Below, one piece after another: positions 48,054-57,155 of a stretch of 64,000 nucleotides of DNA (positions within the stretch are counted from its first letter, which is position 1; each line of letters begins with the position of its first letter). The stretch comes from Nitrosomonas aestuarii (GTDB lineage: Bacteria; Pseudomonadota; Gammaproteobacteria; Burkholderiales; Nitrosomonadaceae), in NCBI RefSeq assembly GCF_003046585.1, contig NZ_QAAE01000001.1, forward strand, positions 279,324 to 343,323. The letters are read 5' to 3'. Under the pieces are notes generated by a model. The model was not told the DNA's origin. It did not search any database and saw only the letters and a program-made list of their open reading frames with translations. The position numbers and the translations under genes were made by a program.

Positions 48054-48617
48054 ATGAAGACCGCAATGGAACTACGCTCAGGAAATGTTGTGATGATTGG
48101 AAACGATCCTATGGTCGTGCAGAAGGCTGAGTTCACAAAGTCCGGACGTAATGCATCTGTGGTAAAGATGAAGTTAAAGAATCTGTTTTCCAATTCAACA
48201 GCCGAATCCGTTTATAAGGCGGATGAAAAATTTGATATGGTGGTACTGGACCGCCAGGATTGTACATACAGTTATTATGCCGATCCGCTTCATGTATTTA
48301 TGGATGCTGAATATAATCCGATTGAGGTGGAAGCGGACAACATGCAGGATGTATTAAATTATCTGATTGATGGCATGGAAGACGTTTGTCAGGTGACGTT
48401 TTATGATGGCAAGGCAATTTCAGTTGAGCTTCCATCCACCATAGTGCGTGAAGTCGAATATACAGAACCTGCTGTGCGGGGTGATACCACCGGCAAGGTC
48501 ATGAAACCGGCACGCTTGCAGGGAACCGGCTTTGAGATTCAGGTGCCGGCATTTGTGGAAATAGGCGATCGCATTGAAATTGATCCGCAAGCCAATGAAT
48601 TTAAAAAACGCGTTTAA
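48054..48617 (+). CDS. efp: Elongation factor P (arginine type)
   Basis: 187 residues, the KOW/OB three-domain fold. EF-P relieves ribosome stalling at polyproline. The loop that enters the ribosome reads [11 protein letters not shown], so the modified residue is arginine, not lysine. This fits the EarP gene next to it and excludes the EpmA-type lysyl modification for this gene. The C-terminal [15 protein letters not shown] is typical. AGGAAG precedes the ATG. Confidence 0.96.
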   Translation: MKTAMELRSGNVVMIGNDPMVVQKAEFTKSGRNASVVKMKLKNLFSNSTAESVYKADEKFDMVVLDRQDCTYSYYADPLHVFMDAEYNPIEVEADNMQDVLNYLIDGMEDVCQVTFYDGKAISVELPSTIVREVEYTEPAVRGDTTGKVMKPARLQGTGFEIQVPAFVEIGDRIEIDPQANEFKKRV

Positions 48618-49968
48618 GCCTTTGCCATAGTGCTAACACGCCTGCGGTTCTGGTGCGAATGCTCCGTCAATATGCGCTATTGGCGGCGTAACAGCCGGTT
48701 GATCCACATATGCACTACGTGCGCTGTTGTTAGTTGACTTTTTTAAATCTGTTATGTCAAAAGGCAGAATTGCCGCACAAAGTAGAAAATTTAATAGTTA
48801 GTTAATAGAATTGACCCCTTTTCAAGAAAATTTTACTTTTGACTCTGGTTATGTTTCGGGGAATTGCCGAATGACACAGAATTTCTAACGCTTACCCTTT
48901 GCTACAGGTCAGTTTTTTTGGTCTGTGAGGGCTGTGCGTTATGCTCGCATCTACGTGATAGCCTGTGCTGGCAATTAAGATGATACGCGTGTATTTGTTG
49001 ATTGATTTTGCTCGAGCAGGCTATCCCATGCTTTGACAGCTGTCAGGTGGATGCTGAAACGTGAAAATACTGAGTGATTGGAAACATCATCCACAAGGGA
49101 TAGTCCCGAAAAGCGCATGACATGCAGACTGACATTGGCCATGTCCTCCACCACTTTGTCACTGAGGTCATTGTGTAAAAGTCCCGGTGTATATATTCGG
49201 CAAGTTAGCTGCCGCGATATTTTCCTGAAATTACTTGCGTGTTAATGTCATCTCTTAATTAACATTAAACATGTCAATTTAGCTAGTTGGCATAAAGTTC
49301 CCGTAATTTACAATGTGTCAGAATATTTTACAGCTTAGAATTTCCGAATCAGTAAATCAGTAAGCTCCTATTGGTCCCGTCACATGGCGTTTGAGGTCGC
49401 TGCCAGAAGTTAATATTCCTGTACATTAAATTTCTAATTTGTCTTGCAGTTAATATATTAACTATTTGAATCCAAGATTTATAACTGAAATGATTGCTTC
49501 AAAATTAGAAAGCTGATTTGCTGGCATTAGAGAAACAAGTTCGATAAAGTTACATAGCAATTAATTACTAAAATTGATCCGATACTCAATAAAATAAAGC
49601 TCATATCAATCATAAGTCTGAAGATTATTTCAATTCCTTTTGAATCTGAGAGTTACAGAAAATCAACAAATAATTGTCACATAGCCTTCGGTAAAATGTC
49701 GGAATACCTTACAGTCGAATAATTTATATCCTATAAGTCATTGTAATTAATTGTTAATAACACATGGCACGTTTCTTGCATCACGTATAATAAGTAAAAA
49801 TTTCGATAGAGATTGGCCTATATATAAAATACTTTATTAACGAACTCTATGGTTTTGATCATAGTGTGATCGTGTCATTTTGATTACTTTGTTCCTGCTT
49901 TTAAATTTTAGCCAAGTTGCTTGATTGAGTGATGTTTACCGCCTGTTACTAAGAAAAGTGAGGTCAAT
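48618..49968. other. Long intergenic stretch with IS debris
   Basis: 1350 bases with no intact gene. An IS5-family transposase remnant occupies about 48890-49190 on the minus strand. The rest (49200-49968) is AT-rich and should hold the promoter of the histidine kinase gene. No clear -35/-10 pair was identified. Confidence 0.6.
48890..49190 (-). pseudogene. IS5-family transposase remnant
   Basis: Reads LSDKVVEDMANVSLHVMRF, then HSVFSRFSIHLTAVKAWDSL, and after a frameshift GYHVDASITHSPHRPKK. These match the N-terminal third of IS5-type transposases. Stop codons and frame changes kill it. Confidence 0.82.
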
Positions 49969-51156
49969 GTGAATACCGGGATCAACTTAAAAATGGAAAT
50001 GTTTGAAACAAATGAACAGAGCAATACTACCAGTAAAAAAATACAAAAAAACATGTTTCAATATAACAGGAAAATTCCAGGCAGACGAAGGGATGATTGT
50101 ATTCAAAATGCGTTAAAGAGCACGTTATTTAATGAAATACCGCTTGCAATATTTTATCAGGACTTAAATCTGCGATATATTTCCGTCAATCAAGCATTCG
50201 CTCAATTTGTAGGTCAACCCCCAGAAAACATTGTCGGTAAATCCGTTACCGATTTATTCCCCGCTGAACAAGCAGAGAAACTTCAAGCAAGCTATAAGCT
50301 TGCATTGAAAACTGAAAGAAAATTAACCAATATTTATCAATGGCCAACCAATGACCATGGAGAAAATCTGTATTTATCCATATTCATTGCACCTTTTTAT
50401 GATAACGAGGGACAGATTGCCGGACTGGTCGGTACCCATGATGACATCAGTCACTCTATGAGAGCATCTTTAGTTAATAACAACTTGCTGCGCGAAAACA
50501 GATTGCTTACACAAAAACTGTTTAGTGTTCAGGAAGATGAACGTCGTAGCCTTGCACGCGATCTACACGACGAGCTGGGTCAATGGCTTATTGCCATCCA
50601 GACAGAGGTTGAAGAAATAAAAAAAATTGCCGGTAAAAATAAACCGTTACAGTCAAGTATACGAGCCGTTCAAAAATATGCTAAGAGCATGCATAAAGTA
50701 ATCCGCAGCATGTTGCAGAAACTACGTCCTGTTTTGCTTGATACACTTGGACTGACGCTATGCTTACACGAGCAAAAAAAAGACTGGGGTACCCGCCACC
50801 CTGAAATCGACTATGAATTGATTATCGAGGATGACTTTAAAAACATTGATGAATCAATCAGTATTATTGTGTACCGCATAATTCAGGAAGCACTCAATAA
50901 TGTCTGTTTACATGCACAGGCCACCAAAGTTCAGATTTGTTTAAGTTGTGAAAAGAATGAATATGTAAATTTGGATCACTTATGCCTGAGAATTAAGGAC
51001 AATGGAGTTGGTTTTGATCCTAACAAAAACACAAAAGGGTATGGACTGCTGGGGATGCGGGAACGAGCCATTGCGGCATGCGGTGACTTTACATTGCGTA
51101 GCAAGCCCGGAGAGGGCACATTAATACTTGCCAAACTACCCCTGACAGGCCGTTGA
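49969..51156 (+). CDS. PAS-domain sensor histidine kinase (NarX/UhpB type)
   Basis: 395 residues. One PAS/PAC domain (about 50-160: IFYQDLNLRYISVNQAF) is followed by a HisKA_3 dimerisation domain with the phosphorylated histidine in SLARDLHDELGQWLI (about 199) and a HATPase domain (IIQEALNNVCLHAQATKVQI, DNGVGFD, GYGLLGMRERA). No membrane segment, so it senses a cytoplasmic signal. It starts with GTG after GTGAGG. It is followed 140 bases later by its likely partner regulator. The amyloid-like operon comes next, which makes control of that operon plausible. Confidence 0.93.
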   Translation: MNTGINLKMEMFETNEQSNTTSKKIQKNMFQYNRKIPGRRRDDCIQNALKSTLFNEIPLAIFYQDLNLRYISVNQAFAQFVGQPPENIVGKSVTDLFPAEQAEKLQASYKLALKTERKLTNIYQWPTNDHGENLYLSIFIAPFYDNEGQIAGLVGTHDDISHSMRASLVNNNLLRENRLLTQKLFSVQEDERRSLARDLHDELGQWLIAIQTEVEEIKKIAGKNKPLQSSIRAVQKYAKSMHKVIRSMLQKLRPVLLDTLGLTLCLHEQKKDWGTRHPEIDYELIIEDDFKNIDESISIIVYRIIQEALNNVCLHAQATKVQICLSCEKNEYVNLDHLCLRIKDNGVGFDPNKNTKGYGLLGMRERAIAACGDFTLRSKPGEGTLILAKLPLTGR

Positions 51157-51299
51157 GAAACACTTTTTAGATAGCGAATGTAAGACAAAACAGGATGAGA
51201 AAGAAGGGCTGATGCATACTAAATGGGCCTTGAATTCTTGTTGTTAACGCCGCAATATCAACGCAGTTTGTTGTTACAAATGAGTAGAAAGCTATCGTA

Positions 51300-51950
51300 A
51301 TGACCGCAAACAAAACTATTACTGTATTGTTGATTGACGATCACCCTGTGGTGCGTTCCGGGTATCGACGTTTGCTCGAGAACACAACGGATATCAAGGT
51401 TGTGGCAGAGGCGGATAACGGCGAACTGGGTTGCGTGTTGTACCAGAAGTATAAGCCTGATATTGCTATTATTGATTTGAATATGCCTGGCATTGGAGGG
51501 CTGGAAACTATTTATCGCATCAAGAAAAAAAATCCTCATGCAAAAATACTTGTTTTCAGCATGCATACCAATGAGCCAATAGTAAAACGCGTATTGCAAA
51601 TGGGCGTTTCCGGATATATAACAAAAGAGGAAAGCGCTGAACAATTACTCAAAGCGGTACGCCAGGTAAGTCAGGGGCGTATGTACATTGACCCAGAAAT
51701 CAACTCAATCGCACTTACCGAACTTTCAATGAATTCTTCTAACGAACCACTGGACGTGCTGTCCAAACGTGAGTTCCAGTTATTTCAATTGCTGGCTGAA
51801 GGAAATTCAATTGCGCAAATTGCTGAAATTCTCTCAATCAGCCCGAAAACTGTCGGCGTTCATCATGCAAATATCATGAAAAAATTGAAACTGCAAAATA
51901 ACCTTCAGCTCATACGTCTGGCTATTCGCTGCAATATTATTTGCCCGTAA
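51300..51950 (+). CDS. LuxR/NarL-family response regulator
   Basis: 216 residues. Receiver domain with the phospho-acceptor aspartate in IAIIDLNMPG (about residue 60), the acidic pair in LIDDHPVV, and the conserved lysine in GYITKEES. C-terminal LuxR helix-turn-helix: LSKREFQLFQLLAEGNSIAQ and ISPKTVGVHHANIMKKL. Partner of the histidine kinase upstream. Its targets are unknown; the nearest candidate is the amyloid-like operon 750 bases downstream. Confidence 0.93.
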   Translation: MTANKTITVLLIDDHPVVRSGYRRLLENTTDIKVVAEADNGELGCVLYQKYKPDIAIIDLNMPGIGGLETIYRIKKKNPHAKILVFSMHTNEPIVKRVLQMGVSGYITKEESAEQLLKAVRQVSQGRMYIDPEINSIALTELSMNSSNEPLDVLSKREFQLFQLLAEGNSIAQIAEILSISPKTVGVHHANIMKKLKLQNNLQLIRLAIRCNIICP

Positions 51951-52699
51951 TTTATTTTTTGAGAACCGAAGTGCCGATCTCAGATAGAAATTGCAGAGCT
52001 AGAAGATAGCCCATATATCCTGATAACGCAGCATTTTTCTACCGAATTAACGTGCTTGACTGTTAAAAGTTTAGGCTGGTTTTTGTTTAAGCGCCTCATG
52101 TGTAAAAACTGTCACATCCAGCTGGCGCTTGAGTTCCTGAGCGCTTGTCGCTTTCTTCCATTACGTCATCATATAAATGACCAGATTCCAGATTCCAGAT
52201 TCCAGATTGTCAGTGGAAGTTTGGTATTTTCAGTACAGTACCTGCAGTTGGAAATTATTGGTAGCTACAATTCAGACATCCCCATAGACTGCGATCGTTA
52301 TGGGTACAGGTATATCACTTTCTGCCGCAGCGTAAACATTATTAATCCTGCGGCCCTGTTTTTTGAAGCAAACAATGCTGCTTGATATTGCGCCTCAGTG
52401 CCTTACCGCCGCAGAAAATCACGCAGCGATATGTCGGCCTGAAATTGAATGTTATTCATTGTTGCCAGTGTTTTTCACTCGGAATCTCTTTCTCTTGTTT
52501 TTGCTTTCTATTCCAGAGGCCTGCCTGCAGAGAAGATTAACCATTCAGGAAGCTTTTTAAGCAAATTCTTTAGTGGGGATTAAGCAATTTGCTTATATTA
52601 AATTTTTTATGAATCCACAATAATGGATTAAGCCTCGACTATTTAATTTTATAGCTTGGTTGTTACCTGGTATTACTTTTTATCAAGGAGAAATGAACT
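51951..52699. other. Upstream region of the amyloid-like operon
   Basis: About 750 bases without a credible gene; two open stretches (52056-52385 and 52363-52560) lack ribosome sites and family signatures. Four tandem copies of CCAGATT lie at 52181-52208. The promoter of the operon probably lies in 52560-52690. I found no certain -35/-10 or -24/-12 pair. Confidence 0.5.
52181..52208. repeat. Four tandem copies of CCAGATT
   Basis: A perfect four-copy heptanucleotide repeat, about 490 bases upstream of the first repeat-protein gene. Confidence 0.95.
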
Positions 52700-53845
52700 A
52701 TGAATCAATTTAACAAAAAAATCTTAGTGGCGAGTATTGCGCTCGCCTTTGGTGCGGCAGGTAATGCCTGGGCAAATCCGACTAATAACGCCTTTGAGGC
52801 TGTTGGCAACCAAACAGCAACTGCTGATAGCAATCAAAGTGGCTCAGGTATTGCTGCCAACGAATTTTCAACGGCGGAAGACAACACAAATAACAGTCAA
52901 ACAACTACGGCTGATAACAACAGCAACAACAGCGACAACAGCAATAACAGCGACAACAGCAATAACAGCGACAACAGCAACAACAGCGTCCAGAATATTG
53001 CTGACAACAACAGCAACAACAGTGACAACAGCAACAACAGCGACAACAGCAACAACAGCGACAACAGCAACAACAGCGACAACAGCAACAACAGTGTCCA
53101 GAATATTGCTGACAACAACAGCAACAACAGCGACAACAGCAACAACAGCGACAACAGCAACAACAGCGACAACAGCAACAACAGCGTGCAGACTTTTGTT
53201 GACAACAATAGTGACAACAGCTCAGCTACCGCGGTTGATGCAGCTGCGAATAACAACAGCACCGCTACGTCAAATAACTCAAATAACAGTTCTGCAAATG
53301 CGTCTGCAGATGGCTCAGCATCAGCTAACAACGGCAGCAACTCAACTGTGAACAACAGCAACAACAGTGATAATAGCGTTGCTGACGCAACAGATGGCGC
53401 ATCTGCCAACAATGGTGGCACTGCAACAGCAAATAACAGCAACAACAGCGATAATAGTTTTGCAAATGCTGAGACCGGTGCTGCATCTGCCAACAATAAT
53501 AGCAGCTCCATGGTGAATAACACCAATAACAGTGATAACAGCTATACCGAAGCCAATGGTGCCGGATCTGCAGCTGCAAAAAATGGGGATGCAACTGCTA
53601 CCTATTCAGTTAACAACTCAATGCTTGAAGGTACTGTAACAGGTGCAGGTGTTGGCGCAGTTGTGACTTCTGGAGACAGTGGTGGCGCAGCTACTTATAC
53701 AGCGAGCAACACTATTGCCGATTCCGTTAACGGCGCAGCTGGTATTAACCAAATTGTGCAAAATCATGGTGCCAATGCTCTGGCGCAGCAGCAAGTCTCA
53801 TTCCAGGGTAACGTTAATGTCAATCCCGCTGCTGTTGGACCTTAA
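52700..53845 (+). CDS. Secreted Asn/Ser/Asp-repeat protein, Fap-type amyloid subunit candidate
   Basis: 381 residues. A signal peptide (1-25, cut likely after AWA) precedes an N-terminal segment of about 45 residues. Then come three blocks of SNNSDN hexapeptides in a 3-4-3 arrangement, each ended by SNNSVQ. A second repeat type of about 29 residues follows (ASANNGGTATANNSNNSDN) in about four copies. The C-terminus is GAAGINQIVQNHGANALAQQ with VSFQGNVNVNP. No cysteines. The composition (Asn, Ser, Asp, Ala) and strict repeats resemble functional amyloid subunits; the downstream export genes resemble fapD and fapF. AAGGAGA precedes the ATG. Confidence 0.8.
   Translation: MNQFNKKILVASIALAFGAAGNAWANPTNNAFEAVGNQTATADSNQSGSGIAANEFSTAEDNTNNSQTTTADNNSNNSDNSNNSDNSNNSDNSNNSVQNIADNNSNNSDNSNNSDNSNNSDNSNNSDNSNNSVQNIADNNSNNSDNSNNSDNSNNSDNSNNSVQTFVDNNSDNSSATAVDAAANNNSTATSNNSNNSSANASADGSASANNGSNSTVNNSNNSDNSVADATDGASANNGGTATANNSNNSDNSFANAETGAASANNNSSSMVNNTNNSDNSYTEANGAGSAAAKNGDATATYSVNNSMLEGTVTGAGVGAVVTSGDSGGAATYTASNTIADSVNGAAGINQIVQNHGANALAQQQVSFQGNVNVNPAAVGP
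52915..53215 (+). repeat. 18-bp minisatellite (SNNSDN hexapeptides)
   Basis: Ten full copies plus partial ones of an 18-base unit based on AACAGCAACAACAGCGAC, with only scattered synonymous changes. Near-identity predicts copy-number change by slippage or recombination. Confidence 0.9.
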
Positions 53846-53916
53846 TACTGTCACAAACAGTTTAAAGCTACGCTACAACACTATTATTTGATCTTAAATC
53901 TCTTGGGAGAAATAAA

Positions 53917-55041
53917 ATGAATCAATTTAACAAAAGAATTATAGCGGCAAGTATTGTGCTTGCCTTTGGTGTCAGTGCAAATGCATGGGCAAATCCAACC
54001 AACAATGCAGAATTTGTCAATGATCAGACAGCGACAGCAACCAGCGACCAGAATTCTTCTGGCATCGCTGCTAATGAATATTCAACTGCTTCTGATAACA
54101 CTGATAATAGTGTGCTAAACACCACTGATGATCATTCAGACAACAGCAACAACAGTGACAACAGCAACAACAGCGACAACAGCAACAACAGCGACAACAG
54201 TCAACTCGCAACGACTGATGATCATACAGATAACAGCAACAACAGTGACAACAGCAACAACAGCGACAACAGCAACAACAGCGACAACAGCAACAACAGT
54301 GACAACAGTCAGCTCGCAACAACTGATGATCATTCAGACAACAGCAACAACAGCGACAACAGCAACAATAGCGACAACAGCAACAACAGTGACAACAGTC
54401 AGGTCGCAACCACTGATGATCATTCAGACAACAGTTCAGCTAATGCAACCGATGCCGCTGCGAATAACGGCAGCACCGCTTCGTCAGATCGCTCAAATAA
54501 TAGCAGTGCAGACGCCAGTGGCGCTGGTTCAGCAGCAGCTAACAATGGCAGCACTTCGACAGTAGATAACAGTGACAATAGCAACAATAGTACCGCTACT
54601 GCATCTTCTGGCGCATCAGCTAACAATGGCGGCACCGCAACAGCAGACAACAGCGATAATAGCGACAATAGTTTCGCTGATTCAGTCGGTGGCTCAGCTT
54701 CAGCCAATAATGGCAGTACCGCAACAGTCGATAATACCGATAACAGCGATAACAGCCAGACGCTTGCAAACGGTGATGGCTCTGCATCAGCACAAACTGG
54801 AAATGCTACTGCCACCTACTCAGTTAACGATTCTGTTCTAAGCGGTTCGGTAACAGGCGAAGGTAGCACGGGCGTATCTGTCGCATCTGGATCTGCCGAT
54901 GCTGCATATACAGCTGATAACACCATCAGCGGATCCTTCAACGGCGCCGCAGGTATTAATCAGGTGGTTCAGAATCACGCTCCCGGCGCACTGGCACAAC
55001 AACAAGTGTCATTCCAAGGCAACGTAAATGTTAACCCTTAA
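53917..55041 (+). CDS. Second secreted Asn/Ser/Asp-repeat protein, paralogue
   Basis: 374 residues, paralogous to the gene 72 bases upstream: same signal peptide type (MNQFNKRIIAASI), same N-terminal segment, three hexapeptide blocks again in 3-4-3 order, then the ~29-residue repeats and the C-terminal GAAGINQVVQNHAPGALAQQ. Block linkers differ (SQLATTDDHSDN instead of SVQNIADNN), so block organisation is kept while linkers diverged. GGGAGA precedes the ATG. In Pseudomonas the fap operon also has two repeat paralogues, FapB and FapC (nucleator and main fibre); which is which here is unknown. Confidence 0.8.
   Translation: MNQFNKRIIAASIVLAFGVSANAWANPTNNAEFVNDQTATATSDQNSSGIAANEYSTASDNTDNSVLNTTDDHSDNSNNSDNSNNSDNSNNSDNSQLATTDDHTDNSNNSDNSNNSDNSNNSDNSNNSDNSQLATTDDHSDNSNNSDNSNNSDNSNNSDNSQVATTDDHSDNSSANATDAAANNGSTASSDRSNNSSADASGAGSAAANNGSTSTVDNSDNSNNSTATASSGASANNGGTATADNSDNSDNSFADSVGGSASANNGSTATVDNTDNSDNSQTLANGDGSASAQTGNATATYSVNDSVLSGSVTGEGSTGVSVASGSADAAYTADNTISGSFNGAAGINQVVQNHAPGALAQQQVSFQGNVNVNP
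54130..54430 (+). repeat. 18-bp minisatellite, second copy set
   Basis: Ten hexapeptide units in blocks of three, four and three, made of the same 18-base unit as in the upstream gene, separated by SQLATTDDH-type linkers. Confidence 0.9.
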
Positions 55042-55098
55042 TTTTGTCTGTTAGCTAAAGTTGCCGCCCATATGTAACTTTAGTTGATGATCAAAACT

Positions 55099-55125
55099 GC
55101 CGGGCGGGACTTGTTCCCTCCCGGC
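55099..55125 (+). terminator. Strong intra-operon hairpin after the second subunit gene
   Basis: GCCGGGCGGGA (55099-55109) pairs with 55115-55125 (one mismatch), with a five-base loop. No T-run follows, so it may be a partial terminator or RNA-stabilising stem that separates abundant subunit messages from the export genes downstream. Confidence 0.65.
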
Positions 55126-55174
55126 AAGTTCGGGCAAAACATAATAATAAATATATAAGAACTAGGGGGATAAT

Positions 55175-55543
55175 ATGGAATGGATTTTAAAGAACTTTAG
55201 GTTTTTTTTCCTGATCCTGGTGTTACCCTTCCATTCGGCGAGTGCGACATCAACACAATCGGATGAGAAAATTGCGTTGCAGCATTTTACTGCGAAAGAA
55301 GCATCTTTGGACGAACTTGATAATGCAAGAGGGCGCGAGGGCATTGATATTACTGCTCTTAACAATCTGGATGTCAGCGCGACATTAACAGGCAATACTG
55401 CTAACAACAATTTAACAGGTACTAACATGATTGATGCCAGCGCATTTACTGGTGCAAGCGGCATGTTTTCGGTTATTCAGAACACAGGCAATAATGTTAT
55501 TATTCAGGATTCAACCATCGTGAATGTAACGATACTTCCCTGA
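55175..55543 (+). CDS. Small secreted protein of the amyloid-like operon
   Basis: 122 residues: signal peptide (about 1-25, ends SASA), a helical part (DEKIALQHFTAKEASLDEL), and a C-terminal part rich in Asn/Thr with GMFSVIQNTGNNVIIQD. The I/V-Q-N motif is shared with the two repeat proteins (IVQN, VVQN) and the 161-residue protein downstream (VIQN). Strong AGGGGG ribosome site. In the Fap scheme it could be a chaperone-like or minor fibre protein (compare FapA), but this is inference. Confidence 0.6.
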   Translation: MEWILKNFRFFFLILVLPFHSASATSTQSDEKIALQHFTAKEASLDELDNARGREGIDITALNNLDVSATLTGNTANNNLTGTNMIDASAFTGASGMFSVIQNTGNNVIIQDSTIVNVTILP

Positions 55544-55582
55544 TATTTATAATGACAGCATTTTAAATGCCTCCCTGCGAAT

Positions 55583-56284
55583 ATGAAACATATCAAATAC
55601 GCCTTGCTATCGATGATTGCTCTAATTAGCACCAAAGCATACACTCTTGATATTAATAGTATTGCAGGTGGAGGGAACTTTAATATATCGGGAAAAAGTT
55701 TTGCCGATATGCGTTTTAGCACAGTTTACAAACAGCAATTTGATTTCAGCTGTGGCTCGGCGGCATTAGCGAGCCTGCTTACTTTCCATTATGACGACGA
55801 TGTAAATGAACAGAATGTATTTCTTGATATGTTCCAGAACGGTGATCAGGAAAAAATAAAGGAATTAGGATTCTCGCTGCTGGACATGAAAAATTATCTT
55901 GATCGCCGCGGTTATCGATCAAACGGCTTCAAAATGGAATTGGATCGTCTGCATGATGCTAACAGTCCGGCAATAACGATTATCAATGCCGATGGTTATT
56001 TGCACTTTATTATTATTAAGGGATTGACGGAGCGACAGGTTCTTGTCGGTGATCCGGCCATAGGTGTAAATATTATACCGCGTGACCAGTTTGAAGAAAT
56101 GTGGGAGAACCGCATATTGTTTCTGATACAGACAGATAATGATTTGATGGCAGGCAACTTTCAGAATCAAGAAGAATGGCAAACGCGTATGGCACCGCTG
56201 GCTAATGCAATCGACCGATCAAGTTTAGCTGAATATCATGTATTAATGCGAGGTAACACTACTCCCGGCCCATTAGACTTTTAA
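55583..56284 (+). CDS. C39 family peptidase (FapD-like)
   Basis: 233 residues with a signal peptide (about 1-21). The catalytic cysteine is in QFDFSCGSAALASLL (about residue 57), the histidine in DGYLHFIIIKG and the aspartate in LVGDPAIGV, the papain-like C39 triad. Stand-alone periplasmic C39 peptidases are a mark of fap operons (FapD) and are needed for export of the subunits. It follows the small secreted protein by 39 bases and precedes another by 30. No ABC transporter is fused or adjacent, unlike bacteriocin systems. Confidence 0.85.
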   Translation: MKHIKYALLSMIALISTKAYTLDINSIAGGGNFNISGKSFADMRFSTVYKQQFDFSCGSAALASLLTFHYDDDVNEQNVFLDMFQNGDQEKIKELGFSLLDMKNYLDRRGYRSNGFKMELDRLHDANSPAITIINADGYLHFIIIKGLTERQVLVGDPAIGVNIIPRDQFEEMWENRILFLIQTDNDLMAGNFQNQEEWQTRMAPLANAIDRSSLAEYHVLMRGNTTPGPLDF

Positions 56285-56314
56285 AATTTTCGGGTCTTTA
56301 AAGCGAGCGTATAT

Positions 56315-56800
56315 ATGTTAAATATCTGCCAAAAATTATTAAAATCCGTATTCATTATAGTCGTGGGCTCAAGTATCGCCGGGCAAGTATGGGCGCATAA
56401 TTATTCAAGTAAATCGGCTGTCATTAACAGCATTGATAAATACTGGGTTGTTGCAACCGATGAAGAACTAGCGCTACAAAGAGGCGGATTTGTACTGCCT
56501 AATGGCGTAACAATCGATATTAGTCTGGAGCGAATTATTCTTCTCAATGGAATAGAAACCAGCTCCACTTTCTTTCAATTTCCGGAAAATAATACACTGC
56601 TGCTACAAAGTGGCAATGAGAACATGGCACCGGACTCGATTGGTTCAACATTGGGTACTGTCATCCAGAATAGCCTGGACGATCAAATTATCAAAGCAAT
56701 TAACGAAATCAACATAGAAATCAGTAATCTGCAAAATGCCGGATTTGATCATAGCAACCATCACACTCACTTTGATTCTATTTTGCCGATGTTGCAGTAA
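56315..56800 (+). CDS. Secreted protein of the amyloid-like operon (FapE position)
   Basis: 161 residues with a signal peptide (about 1-26, QVWA). A charged segment with EELALQRGGFVLPNGVTIDI is followed by SIGSTLGTVIQNSLDDQIIK and a helical tail ending HSNHHTHF. It shares the VIQN motif with the other small secreted protein and the repeat proteins. By position it matches FapE in Pseudomonas, a minor fibre component, but sequence similarity cannot be judged here. No clear ribosome site. Confidence 0.6.
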   Translation: MLNICQKLLKSVFIIVVGSSIAGQVWAHNYSSKSAVINSIDKYWVVATDEELALQRGGFVLPNGVTIDISLERIILLNGIETSSTFFQFPENNTLLLQSGNENMAPDSIGSTLGTVIQNSLDDQIIKAINEINIEISNLQNAGFDHSNHHTHFDSILPMLQ

Positions 56801-57155
56801 TGATTTTCAGGCACCTGTTTTTTCTCGATGATTAGATTAACTTCTTTTTCAGATAATCGTTGTAGATTCATAATGCTATTAGGTTACTTCTTTGTAACCG
56901 GTGATTCTTTTTGTGCATAAATACCTGGTGCTTAGAAAGCAAAATGCACAAACACGCCTTGATGATTAACTTACCTAGAATCTATTAATCATAAGTAACG
57001 CATATATATAAAAAACAGACGCTGTTTTATATCGCAATTTCTAATAACACTGATTATATAAGGCAGTTATAATGATATTTGTTTTATTTATAAAGTCTTG
57101 CCGATTTAATCCGAATGATAAAAGACTTCAATAAAATGAATAAAAAATTTTTTAT
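56801..57155. other. Intergenic, 355 bases before the FapF-like gene
   Basis: AT-rich, no gene. The length suggests a separate promoter for the outer-membrane gene. No clear promoter boxes or terminator were identified. Confidence 0.45.

Noticed and set aside
52056..52385. 109-codon plus-strand frame upstream of the amyloid-like operon
   Set aside because: No ribosome site, no family signature, and it contains the CCAGATT microsatellite.
52560..52600. Possible sigma-54 promoter before the first repeat gene
   Set aside because: GG and GC elements are present but spaced 12 bases instead of 10.
52915..53215. Possible CRISPR array
   Set aside because: The repeats are directly adjacent 18-base units inside a coding frame, without unique spacers.
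52737..53351. Threonine/alanine-rich frame in the plus strand over the first repeat gene
   Set aside because: Shadow frame of the repeat; the frame with signal peptide and ribosome site is the real gene.
52897..53526. Long minus-strand leucine-rich frame opposite the first repeat gene
   Set aside because: It is the mirror of the 18-base repeat (poly-Leu/Ser); no start context and no plausible protein.
54071..54409. Minus-strand cysteine-rich frame opposite the second repeat gene
   Set aside because: Same artefact of the 18-base unit in another frame.
55583..56284. Bacteriocin (double-glycine) maturation system
   Set aside because: The C39 protein is stand-alone with a signal peptide; no ABC transporter or double-glycine leader peptides nearby.
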